A stretch of 64,000 nt of DNA from GWE2-42-39 sp963662895 (GTDB lineage: Bacteria; Bacteroidota; Bacteroidia; Bacteroidales; Prolixibacteraceae), in assembly GCA_963662895.1 (NCBI GenBank), contig OY759981.1, positions 1,798,001-1,862,000 on the forward strand. Reading direction: 5' to 3'. Positions 35,368 to 43,646 of this stretch are shown here, piece after piece. The translations under genes were made by a program, and so were the position numbers. Under the pieces are notes generated by a model. It did not search any database. It worked only from the letters and a program-made list of their open reading frames with translations, and was not told where the DNA came from. Each line of letters starts with the position of its first letter. The first letter of the stretch is position 1.

Positions 35368-35823
35368 TTAAAAATCTTTCTGTTTGCTGTCAATAATGAT
35401 TGTAACCGGGCCATCGTTGACCAGCGAAACATCCATCATAGCACCAAATTCGCCGGTACCAACAGATTTTCCCAGTGTACGGCTGATCCCGGCAATAAAC
35501 TTCTCATACATCGGGACTGCAAAACCAGGCTTTGAGGCCCGGATGTACGACGGGCGGTTCCCTTTCTTTACAGAGGCGTGCAAAGTAAACTGGCTCACTA
35601 CCAGTATTTCCCCGTTTATATCCTGCACCGAACGGTTCATCACCCCGTTTTCATCGTCAAAAATTCGCAACTGTACGGTTTTCCTTACCAGCCAGTCAAT
35701 ATCCTCCGTAGTATCAGTATTTTCAATGCCCAATAAAATTAGCAATCCCTGCCCGATGTTCGATTTTAACTTACCCTCAATTGTTACCGATGCCCTTGAA
35801 ACACGCTGAATTACAATTCTCAT
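35368..35823 (-). CDS. dtd: D-aminoacyl-tRNA deacylase
   Basis: Homodimeric proofreading enzyme (151 residues) that removes D-amino acids and glycine from mischarged tRNA. It starts with MRIVIQRVSRASVTI, the canonical N-terminus, so I chose the ATG at 35823 over the 16-codon upstream extension. It carries the catalytic SQFTLHASVKKGNRPSY block and the NDGPVTIIID end. The NxGPxT-type motif of the cross-subunit active site is present. It is 60 bp from pbpC on the same strand. Confidence 0.95.
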   Translation of the reverse strand: MRIVIQRVSRASVTIEGKLKSNIGQGLLILLGIENTDTTEDIDWLVRKTVQLRIFDDENGVMNRSVQDINGEILVVSQFTLHASVKKGNRPSYIRASKPGFAVPMYEKFIAGISRTLGKSVGTGEFGAMMDVSLVNDGPVTIIIDSKQKDF

Positions 35824-35965
35824 TTTCTCTTTTTTTTCTGAAGAATGCTTTGAGTCAAAACTTACCTCCATGTTTAATGACTTAAAACATGGGGTTTGTT
35901 CCTGTAAAAATAGAACAATTAAATGGGAACAAATTGTTATTTAACAGCAGACTTTCATCAAACTG

Positions 35966-35999
35966 TTTGGTAAATTTCTGGGTGAATTGTTTATCTTTG
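35966..35999 (+). promoter_or_regulatory. Promoter-like element upstream of the heparinase pseudogene
   Basis: TTTG (35966-35969) is followed after 22 nt by TATCTTTG (35992-35999), close to the Bacteroidota consensus. It would give a leader of about 105 nt containing the palindrome at 36048-36071. Confidence 0.6.
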
Positions 36000-36047
36000 G
36001 AGCGGGGTAATACCCTGGATTTTGAAATAATTTTAGTATGTGGATTT

Positions 36048-36071
36048 TAAGCCCCCAATATTGGGGGCTTA
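36048..36071. terminator. Perfect 24-nt palindrome in a leader region
   Basis: TAAGCCCCCAAT is followed directly by its inverse complement ATTGGGGGCTTA. The tail is ATTTATGAC without a long U-run, so it is a weak intrinsic terminator or an attenuator/operator between the promoter at 35966 and the start codon at 36111. Confidence 0.5.
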
Positions 36072-36110
36072 TTTATGACACTGAATACTAAACATCTAAA
36101 CCGAGTTACT

Positions 36111-36707
36111 ATGAGAAACTTAATCATTATTTTTTTGTTTTTTGTTCCCTGCGTGCAATCGAATGCATAAGATCAATACCTGCTCAGCAGTAAATATTCC
36201 AAAGAACAACTGGCACAAATATTAATTCCCTGTTCAGACTGGAAACCTTTTCCAGGAATTGACGACCGTGCGGTATGGTCAAAAGCCGACCAGAACATGA
36301 TGAAAGGCAACCTGGCAAAAGCCGAAGAATATCTCACTTATGAATGGCCATCGATCCCGGCAACAAAATCTCTTCTTTTTGTGCGTAACGGAAACAGAAC
36401 CGAATACCAGGATATTAGTTTAAAAAAAAGATCAGTACTCGGGACCCTGCTGCTTGCTGAGATTTATGAAAATAAAGGCCGTTTTATCGACCAGATTATT
36501 GATGGTATATGGTCGATTTGTGAAGAGTCGTATTGGGGAATACATGCCCATTTGCCAAGTGGGCCTCAATACAAAGGGCTGGTCGATGTCCGCGACCCGG
36601 TGGTTGATCTTTTTGCTGCCGAAACCGCTTCGTTGCTGGCATGGACCGACTACCTGATCGGGAAACGCCTCGATGCTGTTTCCCCACAAATACGAATAGT
36701 TTTGTAA
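36111..36707 (+). pseudogene. Heparinase II/III-family protein, N-terminal fragment with early stop
   Basis: The ATG at 36111 opens a 19-codon signal peptide (FLFFVPCVQSNA) and hits TAA at 36168-36170. The same frame then continues open for about 178 codons (DQYLLSSKYSKEQLAQIL onward) to 36707. The body matches the N-terminal helical domain of heparinase II/III-like polysaccharide lyases (IDGIWSICEESYWG, DPVVDLFAAETASLLAWTDYL, RLDAVSPQIR). It ends at residue ~198 of an expected 600 or more, so the catalytic half is missing. A single CAA-to-TAA transition would explain the early stop. The gene is doubly inactivated: nonsense plus 3' truncation. Confidence 0.82.
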
Positions 36708-36741
36708 ATCCCCGGTTTCATTATATTTGAATCGGGGATTT
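36706..36741. terminator. Hairpin after the heparinase fragment
   Basis: AAATCCCCG (36706-36714) pairs with CGGGGATTT (36733-36741). It directly follows the fragment's stop codon. The loop contains TATATTTG (36722-36729), a possible -7 element for the small gene at 36799. Confidence 0.55.
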
Positions 36742-36798
36742 CTATTGATTTTCCAAATAGAATCCCATAAATTGCATCAAAAACCAAAATTCTCAACA

Positions 36799-36990
36799 AT
36801 GGCTGATATAAAATGTGATAGTTGCAGTCTGAAGGCAAAATACGATCAGAAACCAAAATCGTTTGCAGGCCGGTTCTGGCGTTGGCATATAAATTTTTGC
36901 CCCGGATGGAAAGCTTTTATGAATTCTCTTCCTGACGAAGAACGCCGACAAATTGCGCTACACTATAATCAGAAAAAGTATTTGAGATGA
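36799..36990 (+). CDS. Small conserved Cys-containing protein
   Basis: A 63-residue basic protein beginning MADIKCDSC, with CxxC near the start and a third cysteine in a conserved-looking aromatic stretch (GRFWRWHINFCPGWKAF), then SLPDEERRQIALHYNQKK. I recall short Bacteroidota proteins with this layout but no assigned function. The Cys/His set could bind zinc. The ATG at 36799 is preferred over 24 upstream codons that overlap a hairpin. Confidence 0.65.
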   Translation: MADIKCDSCSLKAKYDQKPKSFAGRFWRWHINFCPGWKAFMNSLPDEERRQIALHYNQKKYLR

Positions 36991-37187
36991 ACAGTATCGA
37001 CTACCTGATGAAATCTGTGTCGGAAGCCTTAATCAGAAGTTCCGGAAAGCTCTGTTTTTTTTATTACAAGGTTATGAACATTCCTCTGTTTTTACAGGAG
37101 GGGAGAAGATTTAGAATTGAACAGCCCTGGCATCTTCATTTCTGATTAAAATTAATGTGAAATTATGCTTAAGAAAATGAATCTCTC

Positions 37188-37217
37188 TTTGTCTATATAG
37201 ATTCATTTTTACTTTTG
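37188..37217 (+). promoter_or_regulatory. Promoter of the His-rich protein/receptor unit
   Basis: TTTG (37188-37191), an 18-nt spacer and TACTTTTG (37210-37217) fit the Bacteroidota promoter consensus. The -7 box ends only 7 bp before the ATG at 37225, so the transcript would have almost no leader. Confidence 0.65.
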
Positions 37218-37224
37218 TAAGATC

Positions 37225-37593
37225 ATGATAAGGCAGATCCGCCGATATAGCAAATTTGGCTTTGTATTATTGTTGCCAGCCTATTTTTTAATACTTGCCA
37301 ACTCTGTTCTGAACAGGCATACACACGTTTTGCCTAACGGAATCATGATCACGCATGCCCACCCTCTTCCCAGAGATGAGGCAGGCAACAAACCAACCAA
37401 CCACCATCATTCAAAAAAGGGGTATATCTTCCTGGAAAGTTTTTACATTAGTTATTATACCATTTCAGATAATTTATTTTTTCCTCCCAAATTTGAGCAC
37501 CTGCTGGAAAGAAAAATAATTTTCCCTGAACCTCTTGCACACGAGATATTCATTGCCGGTAATTCACAACGGGCCCCTCCGGTTTTTGCCTGA
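37225..37593 (+). CDS. Small His-rich membrane/periplasmic protein
   Basis: A 122-residue protein with one hydrophobic N-terminal helix (about 11-27, FGFVLLLPAYFLILANS). A histidine-rich loop follows: H32, H34, H44, H46 and H60-H62, in RHTHVLPNGIMITHAHP and NHHHSKKGY. This suggests periplasmic binding of a transition metal. The rest has no recognised domain. It lies 60 bp upstream of a TonB-dependent receptor gene in the same orientation and shares its promoter, so I infer a joint role in metal or metal-chelate uptake. No database comparison was made. Confidence 0.75.
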   Translation: MIRQIRRYSKFGFVLLLPAYFLILANSVLNRHTHVLPNGIMITHAHPLPRDEAGNKPTNHHHSKKGYIFLESFYISYYTISDNLFFPPKFEHLLERKIIFPEPLAHEIFIAGNSQRAPPVFA

Positions 37594-37653
37594 AAATATT
37601 TCAAGAGAAACCAACAGACCAAATTTTAAATTAGTACTTACATACTTTTAAAG

Positions 37654-40038
37654 ATGAAACATTTATTAAGTACAGTGCTATTATTGCATTGTATACTATT
37701 ATTATATGCCGGACCAATTGATCCGGACAAGAAAAAAACAGACGCGAATATTATTGGGCATGTTGTTGCCAATGGTGAACATATCCCCTTTGCCAATGTG
37801 TTTATCAAAGGAACAACCATCGGAACCACCACAGACGAAACAGGTCACTATCAACTGATCAACCTCCCGGAGGGGACTCTTACCGTTCGTGTCCAGGTGA
37901 TGGGTTATAAACCCGAAGAAAAAACAGTGGAAATACGTCAAGGCCAAACAAAAGAAATAAAATTCGAATTACATAAAGATGTCCTTGGTATTGAAGAAGT
38001 GGTCGTTACCGGCGACCGGAATGAAAAAAACAGAAAAGAAGCATCTGTGATAGTCAATACCATAACGCCCAAACTTTTTGAAACGACCAATGCCGTTACT
38101 TTAAGTGAAGGATTAAATTTCAGTCCGGGGTTACGTATGGAATCCAATTGCCAGAATTGTGGCTTCAGCCAGGTACGTATGAACGGGATGGAAGGGCCTT
38201 ATTCCCAAATATTAATTAACGGACGCCCTGTTTTCAGTGGTTTAGCAGGGGTATACGGGCTGGAACTTATTCCCTCGAATATGCTCGAACGCATTGAAGT
38301 TGTCCGGGGAGGCGGATCGGCTCTTTACGGGAGCAATGCCATTGCCGGGACGATTAACCTGATTTTGAAAGACCCGATACGTAACATGTACGAATTCGGG
38401 ATGAACGGCGGACTTACAGGGATAGGAATTGATGGCTCGGGCGATCCGGCACAGGATTACAGTGTAAATGCCAATACATCGGTTGTTTCGGGCGACAGTA
38501 AAACAGGAATGGCCCTTTACGGCTTTTACCGCGACCGCGAACCTTTTGATGCCAACGGGGACCGTTTTTCGGAACTGACCAAACTGAAAAGTACCACCTT
38601 TGGCAGCCGAATCTTTCATCGGTTCAGTAACAGAAGCAAATTGTCGGCTGATTTCTTCAATATAAAAGAAGAACGAAGAGGCGGGGACAAATTCGATTAC
38701 CCGGAACATGAAGCAGGGATTGCAGAATCGATACGCCATGATATGACTACCGGGGCACTTAACTACGACCAGTTCTTCCGTGAAAATGATTTATGGTCGG
38801 TTTATGCCTCTGCTCAACGTATCATCCGTAATTCATATTACGGGGCCGAACAATCGTTGCAGGATTACGGAAAGACCAAAGGCCTTACTGCAGTTATGGG
38901 GACACAGTACAATGCGAAGTTAGGGATATCGAATTTAACCGTTGGTTTTGAAGACCGTTACGAAACATTGAATGATAAGAAGCTGGGTTACCCGGATTAT
39001 GAAAATGCAACCATTGTTAACGATTCAATTGTTGAGATTCCTCATACTGAAGATACCGTAGTTGCCGACCAGAAAAGCAATACATTCGGCGTGTTTGCCC
39101 AGTACGGGATCAAGTACGATAAACTATATGTTTCGCTCGGGGGCCGGTTCGACCATTATAAAATAACAGACGAAAGTAGTTCCGGCGGCGATAAAAGTGG
39201 GAATGTATTTAGTCCTCGTGTAACACTGAAATACGACATACAATCGTATTTGCAAGCCCGCCTGAGTTATTCGCAGGGGTACCGTGCCCCGCAAATATTC
39301 GATGAAGATTTGCATATTGAAACTTCCGGTTCCCGGCAGGTTATCCACGAAAACGATCCGGACCTGAAACAGGAAACAAGCCACAGTTTCATGGGCTCGC
39401 TCGATTTTAACAAACAATTCGGGAACTTTTCTTTTGGGTTCCTTGCCGAAGGATTCTATACCCAGTTGAACGATGCTTTTGTAAACGAGTACGGCGATCC
39501 CGACGAAGACGGCGTTGTTGTTTATACCCGGGTAAATGCCGACGGGGGAGCTACTGTGAAAGGGATCAACTTCGAGGCAAATTTTGTCACGGGGGAAAAT
39601 ATTTCCTTTAAGTCCGGGTTCACGGTTCAAAGCAGCCGGTACGACGAAGCCCAGGAATTTAATGAAAAGAAATTTTTCAGGACACCTGAACAGTATGGTT
39701 ATTTTGCCGCCGACTGGGATCTTGCAAAAGATTTTTGTTTGTCGGCAACCGGGAACTATACCGGTAAAATGTTGGTCACTTATTTCGGGAATACTCTGGA
39801 CGACCCGAAAGCCGGGGAACTTCGGGAGTCTGATCCCTTTTTCGACTTTGGTTTAAAACTTCGTTATACTATAAAACTTAACGGGGCAAGTGTACAATTC
39901 TCAGGCGGGATGAAAAACATTTTCAATTCATACCAGGATGATTTTGATGAAGGAATTGACCGGGATCCAGGGTATGTTTACGGGCCGATACTCCCCCGTA
40001 CCATATATCTTGGAATAAAAATCGGGAACATGCTGTAA
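37654..40038 (+). CDS. TonB-dependent receptor (BtuB/CirA-like), possible metal or cofactor importer
   Basis: Receptor of 794 residues: signal peptide (1-19), CarboxypepD_reg-like domain (about 33-110, GHVVANGEHIPFANVFIKG), plug (about 125-240, VVRGGGSALYGSNAIAGTINL) and a barrel to the C-terminus. Its plug carries an unusual SNCQNCGFSQ segment (Cys166, Cys169). The length and plug resemble small-cofactor receptors (cobalamin, heme, metal chelates) more than SusC. It is preceded by the His-rich small protein. It could serve the B12 operon 8 kb upstream, which has no receptor, but no riboswitch precedes it, and metal uptake is equally likely. Confidence 0.9.
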   Translation: MKHLLSTVLLLHCILLLYAGPIDPDKKKTDANIIGHVVANGEHIPFANVFIKGTTIGTTTDETGHYQLINLPEGTLTVRVQVMGYKPEEKTVEIRQGQTKEIKFELHKDVLGIEEVVVTGDRNEKNRKEASVIVNTITPKLFETTNAVTLSEGLNFSPGLRMESNCQNCGFSQVRMNGMEGPYSQILINGRPVFSGLAGVYGLELIPSNMLERIEVVRGGGSALYGSNAIAGTINLILKDPIRNMYEFGMNGGLTGIGIDGSGDPAQDYSVNANTSVVSGDSKTGMALYGFYRDREPFDANGDRFSELTKLKSTTFGSRIFHRFSNRSKLSADFFNIKEERRGGDKFDYPEHEAGIAESIRHDMTTGALNYDQFFRENDLWSVYASAQRIIRNSYYGAEQSLQDYGKTKGLTAVMGTQYNAKLGISNLTVGFEDRYETLNDKKLGYPDYENATIVNDSIVEIPHTEDTVVADQKSNTFGVFAQYGIKYDKLYVSLGGRFDHYKITDESSSGGDKSGNVFSPRVTLKYDIQSYLQARLSYSQGYRAPQIFDEDLHIETSGSRQVIHENDPDLKQETSHSFMGSLDFNKQFGNFSFGFLAEGFYTQLNDAFVNEYGDPDEDGVVVYTRVNADGGATVKGINFEANFVTGENISFKSGFTVQSSRYDEAQEFNEKKFFRTPEQYGYFAADWDLAKDFCLSATGNYTGKMLVTYFGNTLDDPKAGELRESDPFFDFGLKLRYTIKLNGASVQFSGGMKNIFNSYQDDFDEGIDRDPGYVYGPILPRTIYLGIKIGNML

Positions 40039-40130
40039 GCTGAAACAGAAATCAGTACATATATGAACCGGTATCTTCAATTTTTTTTGACAGATGCCGG
40101 TTTTCTTTTATTTTTTATGGGATAACTGTT

Positions 40131-40161
40131 TTTGAAACCCTTTAAAATAATGCTATTTTTG
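40131..40161 (+). promoter_or_regulatory. Near-consensus promoter of the coiled-coil membrane protein gene
   Basis: TTTG (40131-40134), a 19-nt spacer and TATTTTTG (40154-40161) match the Bacteroidota consensus closely. The start codon lies 33 bp downstream. Confidence 0.8.
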
Positions 40162-40193
40162 TGACTGTTATCGATTAACCTAAAATCAACAGG

Positions 40194-41114
40194 ATGGAGG
40201 AATTGGGCAACAAAAAGAAAAGATTCTCTTTAGGTGAGACCGAAAAGGAACGGAAAAACAACCTGATCATTATTTTTTTAAGTATCATTTTAGCAGCAGT
40301 GGTAATTGTTTTTATCGTTCAGCATATCGAAAATAAAAAGGTTGTCAATGTCCTGAACATGGAAAAAGAATCAATTCAGGAAGAACTAAACCGGATGGTT
40401 ACTAATTACGATTCGTTACAAACAACGAATGATACACTTAGCCAGGAGTTATTTGTTGCCCAAACCAAAGTAAAAGATTTGTTACTTGAAGTAAATCAGG
40501 TAAAAAAAGCCAGCTACGAGCAAATCAGCCGTTACCGGGAAGAAGTTACTTCATTGCGTGCTATCATGCAAAATTTTGTGGTTCAGATTGATTCTCTGAA
40601 CAAACGGAACGCGATGTTAATGGAGGAGAACAAACAGGTGAAGCAGGATTTCGCCCAGATAGAAAACCAGAAACAACAACTTGAAAAAGAAAAGCAACAA
40701 TTACAGCAAAAAGTAAGCCGTGCAGCAATGCTCGAAGCAAAAAAACTGTATGCCACCGGGATCAACCGCCGGGGAAAAGATGAAAACAGCGTACGGCGCG
40801 CAGAACAGCTAAAAATAAGTTTTACTCTCAGCAGAAATGTTACAACCAGGCGGGGTAATAAAACCATTTACGTACGGATACAAAGACCCGATCAGGTACT
40901 TTTGATAAAATCGAAAAACGATTTGTTTAAATTTGAAGACCTTACTATTCCATTTTCTGCCAAACGGGAAGTAACTTACGAAGGACAGGAATTGCCGGTT
41001 AATATTTTTTGGGACAATACCAACGAACCTCCTTTTGAAATAGGCGAATACACCATCGACGTATTTGTCGACGGGTTTAATATCGGAACAGCAACAGTAA
41101 AATTTAAAAGATAG
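40194..41114 (+). CDS. Membrane-anchored coiled-coil protein
   Basis: Protein of 306 residues with a short charged cytoplasmic N-terminus, one membrane segment (about 23-42, NLIIIFLSIILAAVVIVFIV) and a long periplasmic coiled coil (about 48-180, rich in E, K, Q and L heptads). The C-terminal domain (about 190-306) is beta-rich and ends DVFVDGFNIGTATVKFKR. I do not recognise a named family. Bacteroidota carry similar single-TM coiled-coil proteins of unknown role. A structural or scaffolding role at the envelope is plausible. Confidence 0.8.
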   Translation: MEELGNKKKRFSLGETEKERKNNLIIIFLSIILAAVVIVFIVQHIENKKVVNVLNMEKESIQEELNRMVTNYDSLQTTNDTLSQELFVAQTKVKDLLLEVNQVKKASYEQISRYREEVTSLRAIMQNFVVQIDSLNKRNAMLMEENKQVKQDFAQIENQKQQLEKEKQQLQQKVSRAAMLEAKKLYATGINRRGKDENSVRRAEQLKISFTLSRNVTTRRGNKTIYVRIQRPDQVLLIKSKNDLFKFEDLTIPFSAKREVTYEGQELPVNIFWDNTNEPPFEIGEYTIDVFVDGFNIGTATVKFKR

Positions 41115-41132
41115 GTGGGCTTTATGCCCGCC
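41114..41132. terminator. Short convergent hairpin
   Basis: GGTGGGC (41114-41120) pairs with GCCCGCC (41126-41132) over loop TTTAT, with one G-T wobble. It overlaps the upstream stop codon and sits 5 bp from the end of the convergent DUF3332 gene. It may terminate either transcript. Confidence 0.5.
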
Positions 41133-41136
41133 TTAC

Positions 41137-41676
41137 TTATTTACTTACAGCTAAAGGGCTACGTGCCTGAATATTTTTGTATGTTACCTGTCCATCGGGA
41201 TGATAAAGGGTTACTATGGAATGTTTTCCATCCATCTCTGCAATTTTTATGTACTTTTCGTTTTGTTCAAGCCATAAACTGCGATTTTTACTATCGATTT
41301 TCAGCCGGATTGATTTTCCCTTTTCAGGGCCATCGATAGCTGTGATTGTGTAGTGGTTGCGGGTAGCAATTATCTGATAAGTCCCGTTTTCATTTTCAAC
41401 AATTTTTTCAATCTGTTGATTTTTCTTCAGGGCCATCGGGTTATCTCCTGTCCAAAACTCGATAGTATTTAAAACTACCGCGTCAATGGTTAACGAGATT
41501 TCATATACCGGTACTATCAAAAGTCCACAAAAAATAAGTGAATTAATCCATTCATCACCTAGTGAACCATTCCATTCGTGAAGGTTTCTGGTCAACCGGA
41601 AGGGACCATAGCAACTGGTAAGGGCCAGGCTTATTGCCAACCCTGCTACCATAAATTTTACTCTTAGTTTTTTCAT
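41137..41676 (-). CDS. DUF3332 lipoprotein
   Basis: Lipoprotein of 179 residues with lipobox LALTSC at Cys22, followed by YGPFRLTRNLHEWNGSLGDEW, the family hallmark. A hydrophobic middle (SLIFCGLLIVPVYEISLTID) and a soluble C-terminal part follow. DUF3332 proteins are small envelope lipoproteins of unknown function. The gene is monocistronic behind its own promoter and convergent with the coiled-coil gene. Confidence 0.88.
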   Translation of the reverse strand: MKKLRVKFMVAGLAISLALTSCYGPFRLTRNLHEWNGSLGDEWINSLIFCGLLIVPVYEISLTIDAVVLNTIEFWTGDNPMALKKNQQIEKIVENENGTYQIIATRNHYTITAIDGPEKGKSIRLKIDSKNRSLWLEQNEKYIKIAEMDGKHSIVTLYHPDGQVTYKNIQARSPLAVSK

Positions 41677-41704
41677 ATTTCATACATTTTTTAGATATAT
41701 ATCA

Positions 41705-41734
41705 CAAATTTAAACTATTCTTGTTCGATGACAA
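41705..41734 (-). promoter_or_regulatory. Promoter of the DUF3332 gene
   Basis: On the minus strand TTG (41732-41734), a 19-nt spacer and TAAATTTG (41705-41712) match the consensus. The -7 box lies 28 bp before the ATG at 41676. Confidence 0.7.
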
Positions 41735-41927
41735 TCCCAATCACAGGCAGAATAACTTCCTGAGGAAAGAATTGCTTTGTTTTTTGTTATCGTCAGCGTC
41801 AGTCAGTATCAGAAAACATATCAGGAATAAATTTTTATGATTAGTATTTACCCGAATTAGTCATCTGAACCACTATTTTTTTTACCTTAGCACGTACACT
41901 TCAATATCGGATAGCTTGAATGACTCG

Positions 41928-42512
41928 ATGGAAATAAAAGACGATAAAAGTCTTGCACTACAACTGGCTAGGGGCAATGAAAAAGCCTTTGAAATAATTT
42001 TTAAAAGATACTATCAGGCTTTATGCTTGTTTTCCAGGCAGTTTTTGGAAGATGATGAACAGGCAGAAGAAGCGGTTCAGGATATATTTGTAAAAATCTG
42101 GGAAAAGCGATTTTCGCTTTCCATTGAGACATCATTGGAACATTATCTGTTCCGGGCAGTCAGGAATCACTGTTTTAACCAGCTTCAGCGTCGAAAAATA
42201 AAAAAGAGATATGCAAAAGAAATGTTGGAAAACCTGGAAAGGGAGATAAAGACGGAAGAATATTATCTGGAACCGGATATAAAAATAAAGATTGACGAAG
42301 CTATTGGCCTGTTGCCTCCAAAGCGGAAGAAAATATTCAGGTTAAGCCGTGAAGAAGGCCTTAAATACAAGGAAATAGCAGAACAAATGAATCTTTCGAT
42401 AAAAACCGTTGAAGCCCAAATGGGGCTGGCATTAAAGTTTCTTCGCGAAAAATTGAAAGACTACAGTGAATCGGGGAATATTCTTTTATTTATTCTGAAA
42501 AAAATTATTTAG
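41928..42512 (+). CDS. ECF RNA polymerase sigma-70 factor
   Basis: ECF sigma factor of about 194 residues. Region 2 (FKRYYQALCLFSRQFL, EEAVQDIFVKIWEK) and region 4 (LPPKRKKIFRLSREEG, YKEIAEQMNLSIKTVEAQM) are intact. An upstream TTG at 41916 gives a 4-residue extension; I prefer the ATG at 41928. It is the first gene of a plus-strand unit with FecR and two STN proteins, so the usual receptor-to-sigma relay is expected. The downstream effectors differ from a SusC/SusD pair. Confidence 0.93.
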   Translation: MEIKDDKSLALQLARGNEKAFEIIFKRYYQALCLFSRQFLEDDEQAEEAVQDIFVKIWEKRFSLSIETSLEHYLFRAVRNHCFNQLQRRKIKKRYAKEMLENLEREIKTEEYYLEPDIKIKIDEAIGLLPPKRKKIFRLSREEGLKYKEIAEQMNLSIKTVEAQMGLALKFLREKLKDYSESGNILLFILKKII

Positions 42513-42558
42513 TCATTCCGATTAAGGGTAAAAAACCACTTTCTTGTCATAAACACGT

Positions 42559-43572
42559 ATGGAAAACAATAATAATATAAAGCCAACCAACTGGGGTTTA
42601 ATTGCCAGGATACTTTTTGATCTGGAACAGAAAAGTATCACTTCCGAAGAAATCGAGGCAGAAGAATTATCGGTACCTGATAAAATTGAATTTACCAGGA
42701 GCCGGAGGGTCAGTAAAAAGATCGATCTGTATTTTTCACAGCAGAGATACTCGGAAACTGGAGCATGGAACCGGGTTCAACAAAGAATTGTTAAAGGCCG
42801 GGGGCGAAATTTGAACCTTAATATGTTTCTGCGGATTGCAGCTGTGGTAGTGGTTGCAGCAGTGCTTAGTATATTTGTTTACCGGTATTACCGGCCCGGG
42901 GCTACTGTGTTGCAGAAACAGTTGGTTGCCAGCTCCGAGCCCCTTACTTCCTATGAATTACCAGATGGAACAGTTGTTTCTCTGAATTCGGAGACAAAAC
43001 TTTTCTTCCCTGAGGAATTTGACGGGAACACCCGTGAGGTTAGCATCGAAGGCGAAGCCTATTTCGATGTGAAACCTGACCCAACTAAACCATTTATTAT
43101 CAGTGCCGGGAAAGCACAGATTAAAGTATTAGGTACCAGCTTTAATGTAAATGCTTACCCCGGTACTGATAAAGTTGAAGTTATTGTTGAAACCGGCAAA
43201 GTCCGGGTTACCCGAAAGACAGACAATACTTCTGAAACCAATGAACTGATCCTGGATCCGGGCGATAAAGGAACGTTGTTGTATGCAACCGGAATTTTGT
43301 TGAAAAGCAAAAATGAGGACGAGAATTTCCTGGCCTGGAAGACGCGTAACCTGATTTTCAGGGGAACTTCTCTGCGTGAAGTTGTTGCTACACTAGAGAA
43401 GGTTTACAGAACTAACATTGACATCGCAGATGAGACGTTGGATGAACTCATGCTTACTGGTCAGTATAACGGTTATACTGTCGAATTTATTTTGGAGGTA
43501 ATTGCTTCAACCCTGCAACTGGAGGTTGTTGATCAGGTTGATGGTAGTTTTATCCTCAGAAGACAATCCTGA
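42559..43572 (+). CDS. FecR-family anti-sigma factor
   Basis: Anti-sigma factor of 337 residues with a cytoplasmic N-terminus (1-89), one membrane segment (about 90-109, LRIAAVVVVAAVLSIFVYRY), a FecR domain (about 130-230: YELPDGTVVSLNSETKL, EGEAYFDVKPD, VLGTSFNVNAY) and a C-terminal DUF4974-like STN-fold domain (about 265-335). It lies 46 bp after the sigma gene. Its periplasmic part should be read by the STN-bearing proteins encoded downstream. Confidence 0.94.
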   Translation: MENNNNIKPTNWGLIARILFDLEQKSITSEEIEAEELSVPDKIEFTRSRRVSKKIDLYFSQQRYSETGAWNRVQQRIVKGRGRNLNLNMFLRIAAVVVVAAVLSIFVYRYYRPGATVLQKQLVASSEPLTSYELPDGTVVSLNSETKLFFPEEFDGNTREVSIEGEAYFDVKPDPTKPFIISAGKAQIKVLGTSFNVNAYPGTDKVEVIVETGKVRVTRKTDNTSETNELILDPGDKGTLLYATGILLKSKNEDENFLAWKTRNLIFRGTSLREVVATLEKVYRTNIDIADETLDELMLTGQYNGYTVEFILEVIASTLQLEVVDQVDGSFILRRQS

Positions 43573-43646
43573 ATAGCCGATCGGTAGCGGTGCTCTGTTT
43601 TTTCTCTTCCTTTAACGGATTTTTTTAACCTGATAAATTCGTACCA

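Larger units (their letters stand above)
35824..36110. other. Divergent intergenic region with promoter and palindrome
   Basis: A 287-bp gap holding the plus-strand promoter 35966-35999 and the perfect palindrome 36048-36071 in the leader of the heparinase pseudogene. No gene was seen. Confidence 0.6.

Noticed and set aside
37654..40038. Naming the receptor BtuB
   Set aside because: It has the right size, but there is no riboswitch before it, and its partner is a His-rich protein. Cobalamin specificity is not supported by sequence alone.
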